Source of the DNA: Paramacrobiotus metropolitanus
Taxonomy: Eukaryota > Tardigrada > Eutardigrada > Parachela > Macrobiotidae
Direction: 5' to 3'
Length of the DNA stretch: 64,000 nt
Assembly (NCBI RefSeq): GCF_019649055.1
Contig: NW_026570272.1
Coordinates: 682,001-746,000 of the forward strand
A program made the translations under genes and the position numbers. Within the stretch, counting starts at the first letter, position 1. Each line of letters starts with the position of its first letter. The notes under the pieces were generated by a model. That model was not told the origin of the DNA. It was given only the letters and a program-made list of their open reading frames with translations, and searched no databases. Shown here piece by piece: positions 24,874 through 35,449 of this stretch.

Positions 24874-25404
24874 AGGTATGCATATTCAGGTACCGTAAAT
24901 ATGGGATATGCATGGGGTGCGTTAAGGGGGAGGGTTGGGGACGTTGTTAGGAGGGTGTCAGTATTTTCCCAACCGCGTATTTTGCTTCATTGAAACTGCA
25001 GAAGTAACTCTGTGCAGTTACAAACTTTAGTGCAACATCCCAGTAAATATTTTCAGCTTGTTACCAAAAACTACCACGTGCTGGTGTCTGATAACAGAGT
25101 TGTGTTCCTAATGCTGCGTGTGTGAAAGACTACGATGCCTTATACTGTTGTTTTTTTGGGTTGTGCTCGTGTATTTATTAGTGGACCCCTGAGATGCACA
25201 TGTACGTAAAGAGGATTTATTAATAAGTTTTTCATTAGCTGAACGCATCGCTGAACGCATAATAAGAGTGGAACTAAAAATTAGCGCGAAGTGTCCACTT
25301 GTTAAGTTTTTACATAGCGCAACGCGCGTAGGGTGTGTTACGAAACACGTGAATAACGAATCAAGAGTGTTTAATATCGATTTCGAAAAGCAGTTCTTAA
25401 TTTC

Positions 25405-25803
25405 TTGAATGAATTACAATATGCAAGGTGTGCGAGGTGCGAGGTGCAAGGCAAATGGGAAAAATTTTTCGCCTTTATGGAGACCCTGCTTATCCGATTT
25501 CGGCGTATCTCGAGGGTCCCTTTAAACCAGCAAAAAAATCAGATCGAGTACGATTTTAACGAAGCCATGTCAGCGTGTCGTATCGCAGTTGAGTGGGGTT
25601 TCGGAGAAGTAGTCCAACAGTTTGCTTTCCTCGATTTCCGGAAAAATCTCAAAATATTTTTGCAGCCAGTTGGACTTCTCTACACAGTTGGAACTTTACT
25701 ACTGAATTATCGTGTCTGCTTGGGGTACGGGGGAAAAGTTGCTGATTATTTTTCTGTAGTCCCTCCGACCCTGGAAGTTTACCTAAACAACAACAGAGAA
25801 TAG
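25405..25803 (+). pseudogene. PIF/Harbinger-type DDE transposase, C-terminal fragment
   Basis: The frame ending at 25803 contains FNEAMSACRIAVEWGFGEVV, then FAFLDFRKN, LQPVGLLYTVGTLLLN and YFSVVPPTLEVYL, the order and spacing of the C-terminal part of DDE_4 (HARBI1-like) transposases. Just upstream, one frame over, the DNA encodes YGDPAYPISAYLEGPF, the conserved block that should precede it, so the coding frame shifts between about 25480 and 25545, near a run of seven A. The N-terminal half with the first catalytic Asp was not found. As read it is a broken DNA transposon remnant. The intact Myb/SANT-like gene at 26107-27170 converges on it with a 303-bp gap, and PIF/Harbinger elements are known to carry a Myb-like second protein. 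Confidence 0.75.
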
Positions 25804-26106
25804 ATTGTTGGTTTTCTGTGGAACTGTTTCTGTTGAGCAGCCATAAATCGATTTCGAATATTTGTATCTCATCTACGGAATCGTTAAAATAAACGTTCAG
25901 CGTGCCTGTTCAAAATAAAACACCGGAATTACACAGATCAGCGTTGGAAATAATTTCTAACAGTTTTCTTGGTAAACACAGAGTACAACAGTTCTAAAGT
26001 CAACAAAAACTGTCATAGCAAAACTACGACTTAATCTCTGACTTTAGTATTAGCCACCGTAATGAGATACTCGACTTCGAGAAAAACATCATCAATCGAT
26101 GCTAGA

Positions 26107-27170
26107 TTAGTCTGAACGAGAAAATTTTTCCAGTAACTTAGCAAAAAGTTGTGCATTCAACGCCTGTACTTTCAACTCTTCCGAGCGATTGTCTTCTTTC
26201 TTGTTTTCAACTTCCAATTTTCCTTTTCGAATTTCGAGTTTCATAGTCTGTTTTGCAGGCAGTCGTTCTTCTCTCTTCTTTTCCAGTTCTAACGCTGACT
26301 CTTTTAATTGCAATTCTTTGTCTCGCATCGATTTTGAGTCTGACAAAAAATTCTGCACCGTTCCGTTCCAGCTCATCCGTTCACGCTTGGGAAGCCGACC
26401 ACTGTTTCCATTCTCGTCGTCCGGTGCGAAGGGACCGTATCCGTTCACACGAGCATCAAAATCATCTGGCAAAACAATGACATTATTTATCTACAATTTT
26501 ATTATCTAACAAAAAAACATCGATTTCGACAGCTTGAATAAAAAATACCAAATAATAATAAAAAAGATATATTAAATGCTTTGATTTAAATAAAACAGGT
26601 TTCGAAAACGATCCAATAACATTTCTTACCGATCGGTTCGTCTGAGTCTGGTTCAGAAGTCTCAGACAGGCGCTTTCGTTTCTTCATGCTGTACTTTGCT
26701 GCCACCTGAAACTTTAAGTCTTCACGCGCCTGCTTTTCCATCTCTTTTGTCTGCGGCTTCTGCGTGGATGCGCGTTTAGCAGCGTCGGCCTCGAATTCGA
26801 GTATCTCACACAGCAGCTGTTCTTGCTCGTTAAACGTTCCAGGATCTCCAGTGCGCCATTCGTCGAGTCTGTTTGACTTGCGAAAATCTCCAGCAAGTCT
26901 CTGGCTTCGTTCTCGTACTGCAGGCTGAGATATCTCCTTCAGTGGCTCGAACTCGATAAGACGCTGGTGCATCTTAAGCCACAATTCGTCTGCCTTTCCT
27001 GTGTGGTCCTTAACTGTGCACAAATACTGGCGCAGCAGCCTGATGTCTTCTGCAGATGTCCATCGATGTCGTGTCTGGGTTTTGTGTTTCGCGATTTCGA
27101 CCTGCACAAGCGTTGGCTGATAGGAAAAGCCATCTTCAAAGGACTTCGCACACGGTATATTGGATTCCAT
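26107..27170 (-). CDS. Myb/SANT-like DNA-binding protein, two exons, 299 aa
   Basis: Exon 1 is 27170-26630 and exon 2 26465-26107 on the minus strand; donor ATCG|GTAAGA and acceptor TTTTGCCAG join in phase 1 (DEPI-D-DFDAR) to give 299 residues. Residues about 35-125 (HRWTSAEDIRLLRQYL...DELWLKMHQRL...SQPAVRERSQRL) form a Myb/SANT-like trihelix with the spaced Trp residues expected. The middle has a basic patch KKRKR (a likely nuclear signal) and the last 75 residues are a charged Lys/Glu coiled coil. Expected role: DNA binding in the nucleus. Its intact frame contrasts with the broken Harbinger-type transposase next door. It may be the second protein of that element, a domesticated copy, or an independent host gene; the sequence does not decide. 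Confidence 0.75.
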
Positions 27171-27344
27171 GACAACAAATCACGAATAAATGATAAGCGA
27201 ACTCGAAAACACTCAAGAAATTAAAATTATAATTTCGATGAATTTCAGCAGTAACGCGCAGGCACAGCAACTGCTAAGTGCAAGTTGACGGTGGAAATCT
27301 GACGTTGCATTGATTAAGCAATCTGATACAGTTTAAAATTTCCG

Positions 27345-29885
27345 ATGCCCACAGGTGGAAATTCACGGGCGAATTCGATACGGTAACTCGCTGATTTATC
27401 GTCGTGGCTCACACAGTTTAGCTGTAAACGTCACGATTCCTCAGCTGGTATCCCCTGCCACCGGAACATCTTTAGTGTTTGCAGCAAATATTTCCGCGCA
27501 GTGTTCACCAGTGGTCTTCAAGAGTCTACTATCCGCCTGAACAACATCTCCACGAGCACACTGAAAGAGTAAGTTGCACACAGATAACACGGTGACTGGA
27601 GTTCATGATGCTGTGCAGTTAGTGGATAGAGAGACTGGTTGATTCCAAAGCTTTTAACTACCTACTTAGGTAAAACTAGTTGCATTACCGCATTTATCTG
27701 CATGCAGTCTGGTTAGTTATGCCTACACACTGGAAATCAAGATTGACGTCAACAATGTTCGATCCATCCTGGCGGCAGCGCTTTTTCTGGAAATTCCTGC
27801 CGTCGCCAGTCTGTGCTGGGATGTTGTGGAGGAGCAAATGGATGTCACCATTTGCTTGATGGTTCACCGCTTCGTCGATCGACATACCAAAGCGCGACTG
27901 GCTGCGCGAGCCAAAGCCATGGTTCTTCGCAATTTTCTCCGAATTTCACGGAGTGCTGACTTTTTACTCGTTGATGTAGATAAGGTGCTCAGCAGGTTTC
28001 ATAAGAGCTGTTTTGTATACTTCATACACAATTCTATTTATAGTTGGTCGAACTAATCGCATCAAATGATCTGCGCGTGGTCAAAGAGGATAACGTGCTG
28101 GAAGCGGTAGTGCGCTGGCTGGAGCACGACCCAGCCGGACGAAAGGCGCAGGTTTCCGAGCTGCTTCAGTTTGTACGGTTGGTCTTCCTTGGTTCTGCAG
28201 CACTGCAGAAGTATTTTCTGTTGCTCTTCAATGGTTTTATCAGTACACCAGCTGCCCCTTCATCAGTGCCGTCCGGAATTGCTCAAACTCTGCCCAACCG
28301 TCAAGCCGAGGCCATGACATCTCAAAGTCGTCCCCGGGAGTCATACGGTAAACTATCGGATCATTTTGCAGCGTTTATTTTGCTTTTATAGCGGACAAGT
28401 GTATAAACCAGGCTACAAATTGAGCATTAGAGGTCCAGGTGCAACGAAAATACAGCACTGTTATCGCCTAAAATGATGGTCACGGCACGATCTGTACACT
28501 AAAGTTTGGCGTGAGCCGTGATTTTTGTGTTTTTCGCTGCTTCAGTGATGCTTAATTTGTTGTCCGGCTAAAACTTACTTACGTAAACGCCGTTTTTATG
28601 CTGCAGATTCGGCGAAGGCGATTGTGTGCGTTGGTGAGATGAAGGGTGGTGAGAAGAAGACTCGCTTGTCCTTGCACATTTTCATGCCGTCAACTTCACT
28701 TGTGCTGCCTCTAACAAATCTGCCAGAAAATTTCGATGCTCCTGCTTTGGCGATGCTGTCCAGTGGCTTGATACTGGCATGTGGAGGAGGTTCGAAGCAT
28801 CTCTCGGAACGCCGAGTCTGGCAGTATGATGCTACTCACTTTGCGTGGAAGGAAGTCGAAGCCATGGGGCACCGGCGCTATGGAGCGGGCGTAGTGGCGC
28901 TTAATGGTCGTATTTATGCTGTCGGCGGTGTTGATTTACGAGCTGGAACCAAGGGTCGTTCCGTAACTTTGTCCTCCATGAAGGTGTACGATCCAGAGGA
29001 TGACGAGTGGGAGTTTGTGGCTTCTCTGCCGACCGCGTTGGTCGATTTCGCTATTGTGGCGTGTGATGATCGGCTGTTTGTGTTTGGAGGGGAAACTGGA
29101 CGTTTCAATGGAGAGGTGAAGAGCGTCTACTGTTACGACCCCGTAGGAAATGTGTGGAGCAGAATGGCCGACATGTCGACGGTGCGGCGTAGTTGTACGG
29201 CTTGCGTGGGTGCCAGTGGACTGGTTTATGTGATAGGTAGGGAATAGAGTACTTACAAATTACCCCAACGGACAACTAACTGGGATTCGAAATTCTGGCA
29301 GTCGGTTACTCTGTGCAGTGTAGGATAAGAAATTAATCGTTCGTTTTAACGGAACCTTGTGCAGACAAACGTTTAACAGAGCATTGGATGTGTTCTTCGT
29401 TCTACTATTCCACATTTTTCAACCGTGGGCCGACCACATAAATTTCCGCTTATTTCCGTCCTGTATTTTACAAACACGGAATGCAATCTGTAGGTGGGTC
29501 GGCGGATGCTGATGAAGGTGAACAATGTGGATATCTGGTTGAGGCTTATGACATCGCGACTAATCAGTGGTGTAAAAAGAGTGCGTAAATACTTCGAACA
29601 TAATAGTACTAGCACTAAATTTGTGTCAAGTAATTATTGTTTTTTTTTTGCATTTTCTCACATATCGTTGCAGAAATATGATCGTAAATCGTCATTCTGC
29701 TGTCAGCGCTTGTATCGGCGGAACGATCTATGCTGTTGGTGGGGTGGATTGACCTGACGAATATGTCGAGAATACGTCGATCGAGTGTTATGACGAAGAC
29801 ACCGACACGTGGACTCTGCACAGCTGCCGGATGCCGAAAGAGAGAGTCCTCACGGGTTGTGCTGTAATGACATTGAACACTGGTA
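27345..29885 (+). pseudogene. Kelch-like gene A (BTB-BACK-Kelch), decayed
   Basis: Exons by alignment to the other copies: BTB remnant about 27345-27566, then 27708-27984, 28044-28347, 28607-29236, 29494-29584 and 29674-29885. The last part of the BTB exon is clear (SSAGIPCHRN...FTSGLQES...NISTSTLKE), but its first half has indels and no open frame. BACK (exons 2-3) and the first kelch blades (exon 4, 630 bp) are fully open. The last exon has an in-frame TGA at 29750 where paralog D reads GAA, and a 208-bp MITE lies at the 3' end. Splice sites are otherwise intact. It is the sister of copy D: both carry the GVDxRAxTxGR insertion in the kelch region. A truncated protein is conceivable, but the BTB and final blade are lost. 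Confidence 0.8.
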
Positions 29886-29890
29886 AATTT

Positions 29891-30114
29891 CTGGAAATGG
29901 TGACCCGCCATTTCGTCGACGAAAATTCGTCGACCGTCGCTTCGTCGAGTAGACACGATGTCGACCTGTCACGACGTCGAACCAACGTTTAGCTAAACCA
30001 GCTCAGTTTTCTAGTATACCTAAGAAACCTCTTTTTAGCCGTCGCCCTCGTGAGGGTCGATGTAGTGCGGTCGACATGGTGTCGGTCGACGAAACGTCGG
30101 TGAGCGCTGGAAAT
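29891..30114. mobile_element. 208-bp MITE with 8-bp target duplication
   Basis: The element occupies 29899-30106, flanked by CTGGAAAT at 29891-29898 and 30107-30114. The termini are imperfect inverted repeats sharing TTTCGTCGAC, and the inside is rich in GTCGAC. The paralogous site downstream of copy D (49525-49545) lacks the insertion and continues smoothly (AATAATTGTAGCC against AATAACTGTAGTC), which confirms the boundaries. An 8-bp duplication points to the hAT type or similar; no protein is encoded. Confidence 0.75.
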
Positions 30115-31320
30115 AACTGTAGTCGAAATTGGTTGCGGCGGCATTTCTGGCTCGTGGTTTGCTAATACAGTTTGAAACGCGCTTGTCGGGATCAGTATAC
30201 TCCTTATAATTATGGAATCAGTCTGGTGGTGGTTACTGGGTACCTTGGACTACCCATAGCGATAACTTATTTTATTTGCGGATGTCCAGCGCATGTTACT
30301 CTATATCTCATGCTACGAGAAAGAGTCGAGAAGGTCAACGTACGTGCAAACTAGCACCACATGAAAAGAATTAATGTCATTATGCGATGGACTGCGGACT
30401 GATATTCTTTCTACCTGCCGTTGTCAAAATCCGCATGATTTCCGTCTTGACAATGGATCCTTCGTTTACAGGTACGAATCTGACGAATGTGAATGCGCAT
30501 TGTGGATGATCTCTAGGAGATCGGCATTCTCTTCCACAAATCGTAGTAAGGCGTTTTAGTAAGGAATCCTTGAAACTATTTGCATCCTGGTCCAGTTTAG
30601 TTGTTGTGAAAATTGACTGAAGCTTCCGTTTGTTTGGGTGTATGCGCAATCGATTATGTTTTGATTGAATTGGTCCTTGAATGTGTCTCTGTTTGGAGAG
30701 TTTTGCAATGTTCTTGTGGGCGTTCTGCTGCTTGAACCTGCTTCTGTTGTAGTTTGGGAAAGAAACCATTTGTGGATCGTACAAATGCGTGTAAGCCATG
30801 AAACTGTCGGAAGACTGAGCAGCGAAAAAGAATATATACGGTATATTACGGGTACACAAAAGCGCACCACATAGTAATCTTGTGCTCCGCGTCAAACATT
30901 CAGTAACTTGCATCGAAAGCAGCGAGAGGCTGCAAGTAAGCATAAAATGAAGCGTCAAGAGCATAAAATTTGTCGAACGCCACGAAGAGCGTCACGCACA
31001 CCGTACACGTAGTTATTTTTTCAGTTCAATAAATCCAGTACCTTTTAAATGGGATCGGAGCTCCTGCAGGAATGTGGTTAACAACGGCGACTGCACAAGC
31101 ATCGTTTTGTATTGATTATGCAGACGGTAATGGTATACTGTATCATCATAATTGTATTGCTTCCTAACGAGTGGAAACAGTGGTAATTAAGTAACGTCAG
31201 CCAATAAAATAAACAAGCACAGCGCGCGGCGCTACGCGCCGCGCTGCAGTGCAAAGGCGGTTCTTGACGGCTGGGCTCTTTTTGCTGAACGAATCGAAGT
31301 GAAACGGTTTTATATGCTAA
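30115..31320. other. Flank shared with copy D, then intergenic
   Basis: 30115-30190 and about 30550-30780 align with 49540-49615 and 49660-49940 downstream of gene D (shared GAATTGGTCC, CTGTTTGGA and CTTGTGG blocks), so the A-D duplication included the 3' flank. Minus-strand frames here (30380-30964) have no domain I recognise. A GC-rich hairpin (GCGCGGCGC-TAC-GCGCCGCGC) is at 31223-31243. Confidence 0.55.
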
Positions 31321-31374
31321 GTAAGTCTTATTGAAAAGAGAATACAGTTACTGTATCTAGAAACGGGTTAAACC

Positions 31375-31815
31375 GAAATTCTTCTGTTACAAAACGTTTA
31401 AAAGCGTGGACGAATAATGCGTAACCTTCGGTTACGAAAGGTTTAAAAGAGCGGGTATCACACGCGTGGCTTTCGGTGACCAAAGGCTTAATATTAATAA
31501 GGCGGGTACCGCACGCGTGGCCATCTGTGACCAAAGGCTTAAAAAGGCGGGTACCGCACGCGTGGCCTTCAGTGACCAAAGGCTTAAAAGGCCTTCGGTG
31601 ACCGTGACCAAAGGCTTAAAACGCCTTCGGTGTCCAAAGGCTTAAAAGGCCTTCGGTGTCCAAAGGCTTAAACGATATTCGGTGTCCAAAGGCTTAAAAA
31701 GCCTTTGGTTACTAAAGGCTTAATAAAGCAGGTACCGCATGCGTGGCCTTCGGTAACCAAATGCTTAAAAGGGCGGGTACCGCACGCGTGCCCTTCGTTG
31801 ACCAAAGGCTACGGG
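31375..31815. repeat. Variable-length minisatellite
   Basis: About twelve tandem units share the core CCAAAGGCTTAAAA with CCTTCGGTGA. Long units (about 49 bp) add GGCGGGTACCGCACGCGTGG; short units (about 26 bp) lack it. Long forms sit at both ends of the array and short forms in the middle. The minus-strand frame across it (31328-31579) is a by-product of the repeat. Confidence 0.85.
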
Positions 31816-31924
31816 GTGGGCGGGTGCCGCAAAATTTGTTAAGGTAATTAAAGTTATCAGGTTTGTTAAAGCACTAAGGTCTTGAAGCTTAGTAAGGGAT
31901 TAAGCTAAATGTGAGATTCGGTTT

Positions 31925-32010
31925 ATGAGGCGAAGGTTTTACAGATAAAGGCGAAGGTTTTACAGATAAAGGCGAAGGTTTTACAGGTAAAGGTTTTACC
32001 GGTAAACTAA
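31925..32010. repeat. Short tandem repeat, GGCGAAGGTTTTACAG units
   Basis: Three near-identical units of about 22 bp followed by a partial one; noncoding, directly after the minisatellite. Confidence 0.8.
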
Positions 32011-32177
32011 GTTTCGGAAGCTTAGTAAGGATAAAGGCGTAACAGCACTGGTTTAAGGGGCTGCAAAAGCTTAAAAGTTGCTAGGCGGGTTCCGGCCAAT
32101 CGGAAACGTAAGGCTGGTTCTGGCCAATTAGAACGTTTTGGAGGCGGGAGCGTTCCGGAATCAGATCTCTGCTTTAA

Positions 32178-32364
32178 TATACGAGGACATTTGGGTGCTG
32201 TGAACATACCCTGCACGATTAGGCTGCGATGAACAGCTGGTTAGCCGTAGCTCGCAACGCTACTGATATCACAGTCTGAATGCAAACGGCTATAAATTTA
32301 GCTGGCTGTTCATCGCAGCCTAATCGTGCAGGGTATGTTCACAGCACCCAAATGTCCTCGTATA
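32178..32364. mobile_element. 187-bp foldback MITE
   Basis: Perfect or nearly perfect inverted arms of about 60 bp (outer end TATACGAGGACATTTGGG, inner end ATGAACAGC) flank about 65 bp in which TTAGCCGT and ACGGCTATAA also mirror. No target duplication is certain. Arm identity suggests a recent origin. Confidence 0.75.
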
Positions 32365-32769
32365 GGATGTAAGGTGACGCAAACAAATTACGCACATTGT
32401 TTTGAATACTGAAAACCGGTTTATTAGCAGCGTCACGCTTCCGGGCCGCCATTAACAGCGGAATGTTTGTTCTATACCTTCCCTCCGTTAATAACAACAA
32501 AACATATAACACGGGATCCAAGCACAACAAAGCAATATTTCTTTTCGCTAAACTAACCGGTTGGTCGGTGCGATTTTGATTGTGTATCAGCTGTACATCA
32601 AGGAAAGAGACCGGGTACATGCCTACATGGTACCAAATTTGTCTAGTACATGCGTAGAAAATCTCTTTAAAGGCGAAGATTCGGTAACTAATTGCTTAAT
32701 TGCCGTATCCGATCTAACACTTTCAGTTGATGTAACACAGTATAACCTATGGGAGCGCCGATCGGCGAT

Positions 32770-32950
32770 CGTTACTCGACACGTGTGCTCCACACTTTGT
32801 GGTAGGTCGGTCGACGAGTTAGCCCGGGATGGACTGCGCTGTAAGCGGTCTGTCGGAAGACTAACGCGACACGACGTAATCAGCGCGGAATTTACTAGAG
32901 GCCTGAAGTCAGCCGGCTTCCCTTCAAGCATGGAACCAAAAGGTCTGTGA
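32770..32950 (+). mobile_element. LINE fragment (zinc-finger segment)
   Basis: The frame reads CSTLCGRSVDELARDGLRC...SVGRLTRHD...AGFPSSMEPKGL, matching the finger region of the LINE at 6905-9382 (CTKCDKHVDKLGRHGLSC...SAGRHARHG...AGVPAKLEPRGM). The cysteine and histidine ligands are kept. Flanking LINE sequence is not evident, so this is an isolated relic. Confidence 0.75.
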
Positions 32951-33281
32951 AAGATAAGAAAAGACCCACACGTGCAGATGTATTGTAATGTACGGGTGTG
33001 TTTTTTCACTTTCTTGCAGCCGCCCAAAACGCCTCAGATAGCATCCGACGCTGGTATATTCCGCGATACGTGCACTTGCTCTAGCTATAGCAGCTCTGCG
33101 CTGGTGCCTGGCAGGTTTTTCTATGGCTGACTTGGCCAAATCAATAGGTACTTACAGTTCTGACTGCCTTATGATAATGCAGCCCAACGGGCTCTGCGTC
33201 ATGCTCCTATGTGTCATTCAGAGATAACGCAAGCGTTGTGCATTGGTTTGTTGCAACAGTCGACACATGCCCACTTTAAGG

Positions 33282-33337
33282 CAACATTGCCCAACGGTAA
33301 ATCTAGTCTCGACTAGATTTTCCGTTGGGCATCGTTG
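33282..33337. repeat. 56-bp hairpin
   Basis: Arms of about 26 bp with few mismatches fold around CTCG; the core is TGCCCAACGG. Noncoding; possibly a minimal foldback element. Confidence 0.7.
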
Positions 33338-33788
33338 AGTTATCCATGCATTGCGCGTATTACACGGTGTACACGGTGAGTGCAATGCAAATGCACTGCT
33401 TCGCACGTTAATGCTGTTATACTCTACTGTTATCGACGCTGTGCAGTAACAAATTTAGATTTAACATAATTACGAACGCAGAGAGATGCATATGCTACCA
33501 TTGATTTAATGACTTCGAGATGGCATTCATTACTAGTTAGGTGGTAATTTCGTGCAATAATTATCAATTAAGCAATATTAATGCTAACTAGGTAGTCATT
33601 CAAGACGGCAATAATTAGCTTTACCAATGTATTGCAGATACAAGTAATTAGATCTACAGTAACATTTTCGTGCTCCTTTTTTGCATGTGCGATGGGAAGA
33701 TGCATAAAGTACATGCACTCGGTTGTTTATCAACAGGCTGACTTAGTGTAAGTTCGGTCATTCACTTATCGCGGCGGTGACAGTTGTT

Positions 33789-33855
33789 ATGTTATCGCAT
33801 TATTGGGTAGTTTTTTACGCGCCATTTGTTGTTACTCACTGCCACTTGGCTTTTG
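33789..33855 (+). CDS. Possible first exon of a secreted protein (weak)
   Basis: ATG at 33789 opens MLSHYWVVFYAPFVVTHCH and LAF, a signal-peptide-like run, ending at a consensus donor TTTTG|GTAAGT. No downstream exon could be assigned, so the call rests on the hydrophobic run and donor alone. Confidence 0.2.
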
Positions 33856-35449
33856 GTAAGTCTGATTTGCGGTAAGCCAACAGAAATGAATCTCTCTAAT
33901 GTATACGTAAAGTCCTAATCGACCGATTCACCTTATCATTGCACTGAAATAATATGCAAAAAACCGCGCTGAACAGTGCGCTTGTCAGGCCGCGGCAACG
34001 CAGTGTTGTTGCTAACCGCTATTTTTTTTAAACTTAAAGTACGTTTACGTTGGCCTTGATGTGAGCTATTAAGCGTTGTTGCGTCCGTTTTGAACTGCTA
34101 ATGCCAAGGATCAAGGATGGTAATATCCACGAGAAAGCCCCGGGATATAGGATGTATCCACAACGTTTCCGGATATATCCACAATTATCTTGGACATAAG
34201 GGTTGCATTGGTCTAATGCAACCCTTAATTCTTGAATCAAATCAAACGCTACACCGACTGGGTAAACCATCATTGAATAGGCTAACTTACCGTGATAAAC
34301 TGATTTGCTTCCCATCGTACAATGCCAGAAATTAAAGCAAACACTCCCAAAGGCAGGTCTGCCACATGGTGCGGTAACCGAAATTCAACAGAACAGTGCT
34401 TCATGAACCCGCCATAATCGCGAAATTTCCGCCACAGTGGTAGAAGTTTCCAAGTGTCCTGGGCTCACGCGTGGTAATTGTCGTGGTTAACGATCAGTCG
34501 AAGATGCGTCACACAATAGCTTACGCCGACTACCATGCCAGGCATGCCTAAGAGCTTTCTTAAAAAATCTGTCCACCTATAACCTTTTTCAGTGATGGGC
34601 CAAATGCCACCGCCGCCCACAAATCATATTCCTAAGAAAGCGAGTACGAAGCTGTGATCCTTGTGAAAAAGATCACAGGCATCAGGATTGTGCGGATAAG
34701 CAAGCATCAGCGCCGTATCAGCGTATCAGCGTGTTTTCAACGATGTTACGGAACCAGAACTTCCATCTGGTAGCGGAAACCCAGGAAGTACTGAGGAAAG
34801 TGGATGTCCGCAACCTTGTATCGGCTCCTGAGAAATATGTTAATTACCGCAACGCTGAACTGAGTCAGGCGCAGGGCCACCTGGAGGACGCGTTGTTCGG
34901 GATGAACGTGGGTTATGTCGAGTGCGTGGGACTCCATTTCTAGCAGACGCGAACCCGTGCGGCGTTAGATGTGTACAGCTTTTAGAATTTTTCTATTGGT
35001 TGGCGAAGCCAGTACGTACACGATGATACGCCGACCAATAAAAATATTCAAAAGGCATTTGGATCGAGTGAAGCTAATGCACTTGCAGTCGCAGTCCAAC
35101 AAGGGCGATTGTTGTACTGCATTTCAACTAGCCGGGAGTCAGAATACTTAAAACTAAATACTAATCGAACTGCAAGGTCAGTCGGATTTATAAATTTTTC
35201 GAATAGTCATTGCATTTGTGGTCGCCTGCCAGCGCTATACGGCTATAGGATTTCCAGTCAGCCTAGAGTAGTTACCGGCCTTCGGCGGTTTCGCAGTTGT
35301 TGAAGTTCCAAATGCACATTCAGTCTTCAACTTTGATTGCGAGCCGAGAGATATTCGAGCTATTCCAGTCTACTACCATAGCATCTAAACGTGTATCTGA
35401 ATTAGAAGGACCGTGCTGCTACCAAATACCAACATCTACCTGATCAAAC

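Larger units (their letters stand above)
23840..25404. other. Intergenic; foldback scrap and one possible signal-peptide exon
   Basis: A fragment related to the 5286-5890 foldback arm lies near 24295-24360. Apart from the weak candidate exon at 24785-24873, listed separately, I see no gene. Confidence 0.4.
32951..35449. other. Intergenic with hairpins; no firm gene
   Basis: Contains a long hairpin at 33282-33337 (25-26-bp arms around CTCG, core CCCAACGG) and a short one at 34198-34226 (arms AAGGGTTGCATT). A weak candidate signal-peptide exon is listed at 33789-33855. The frame at 34731-34943 shows no domain. Confidence 0.45.

Noticed and set aside
31328-31579. Repeat-bearing minus-strand frame as a repetitive protein
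   Set aside because: It is a by-product of the minisatellite, whose unit lengths (26 and 49 bp) are not multiples of three.
34731-34943. 70-codon plus-strand frame as a gene
   Set aside because: No domain, no splice partner, and equally long frames on the opposite strand.
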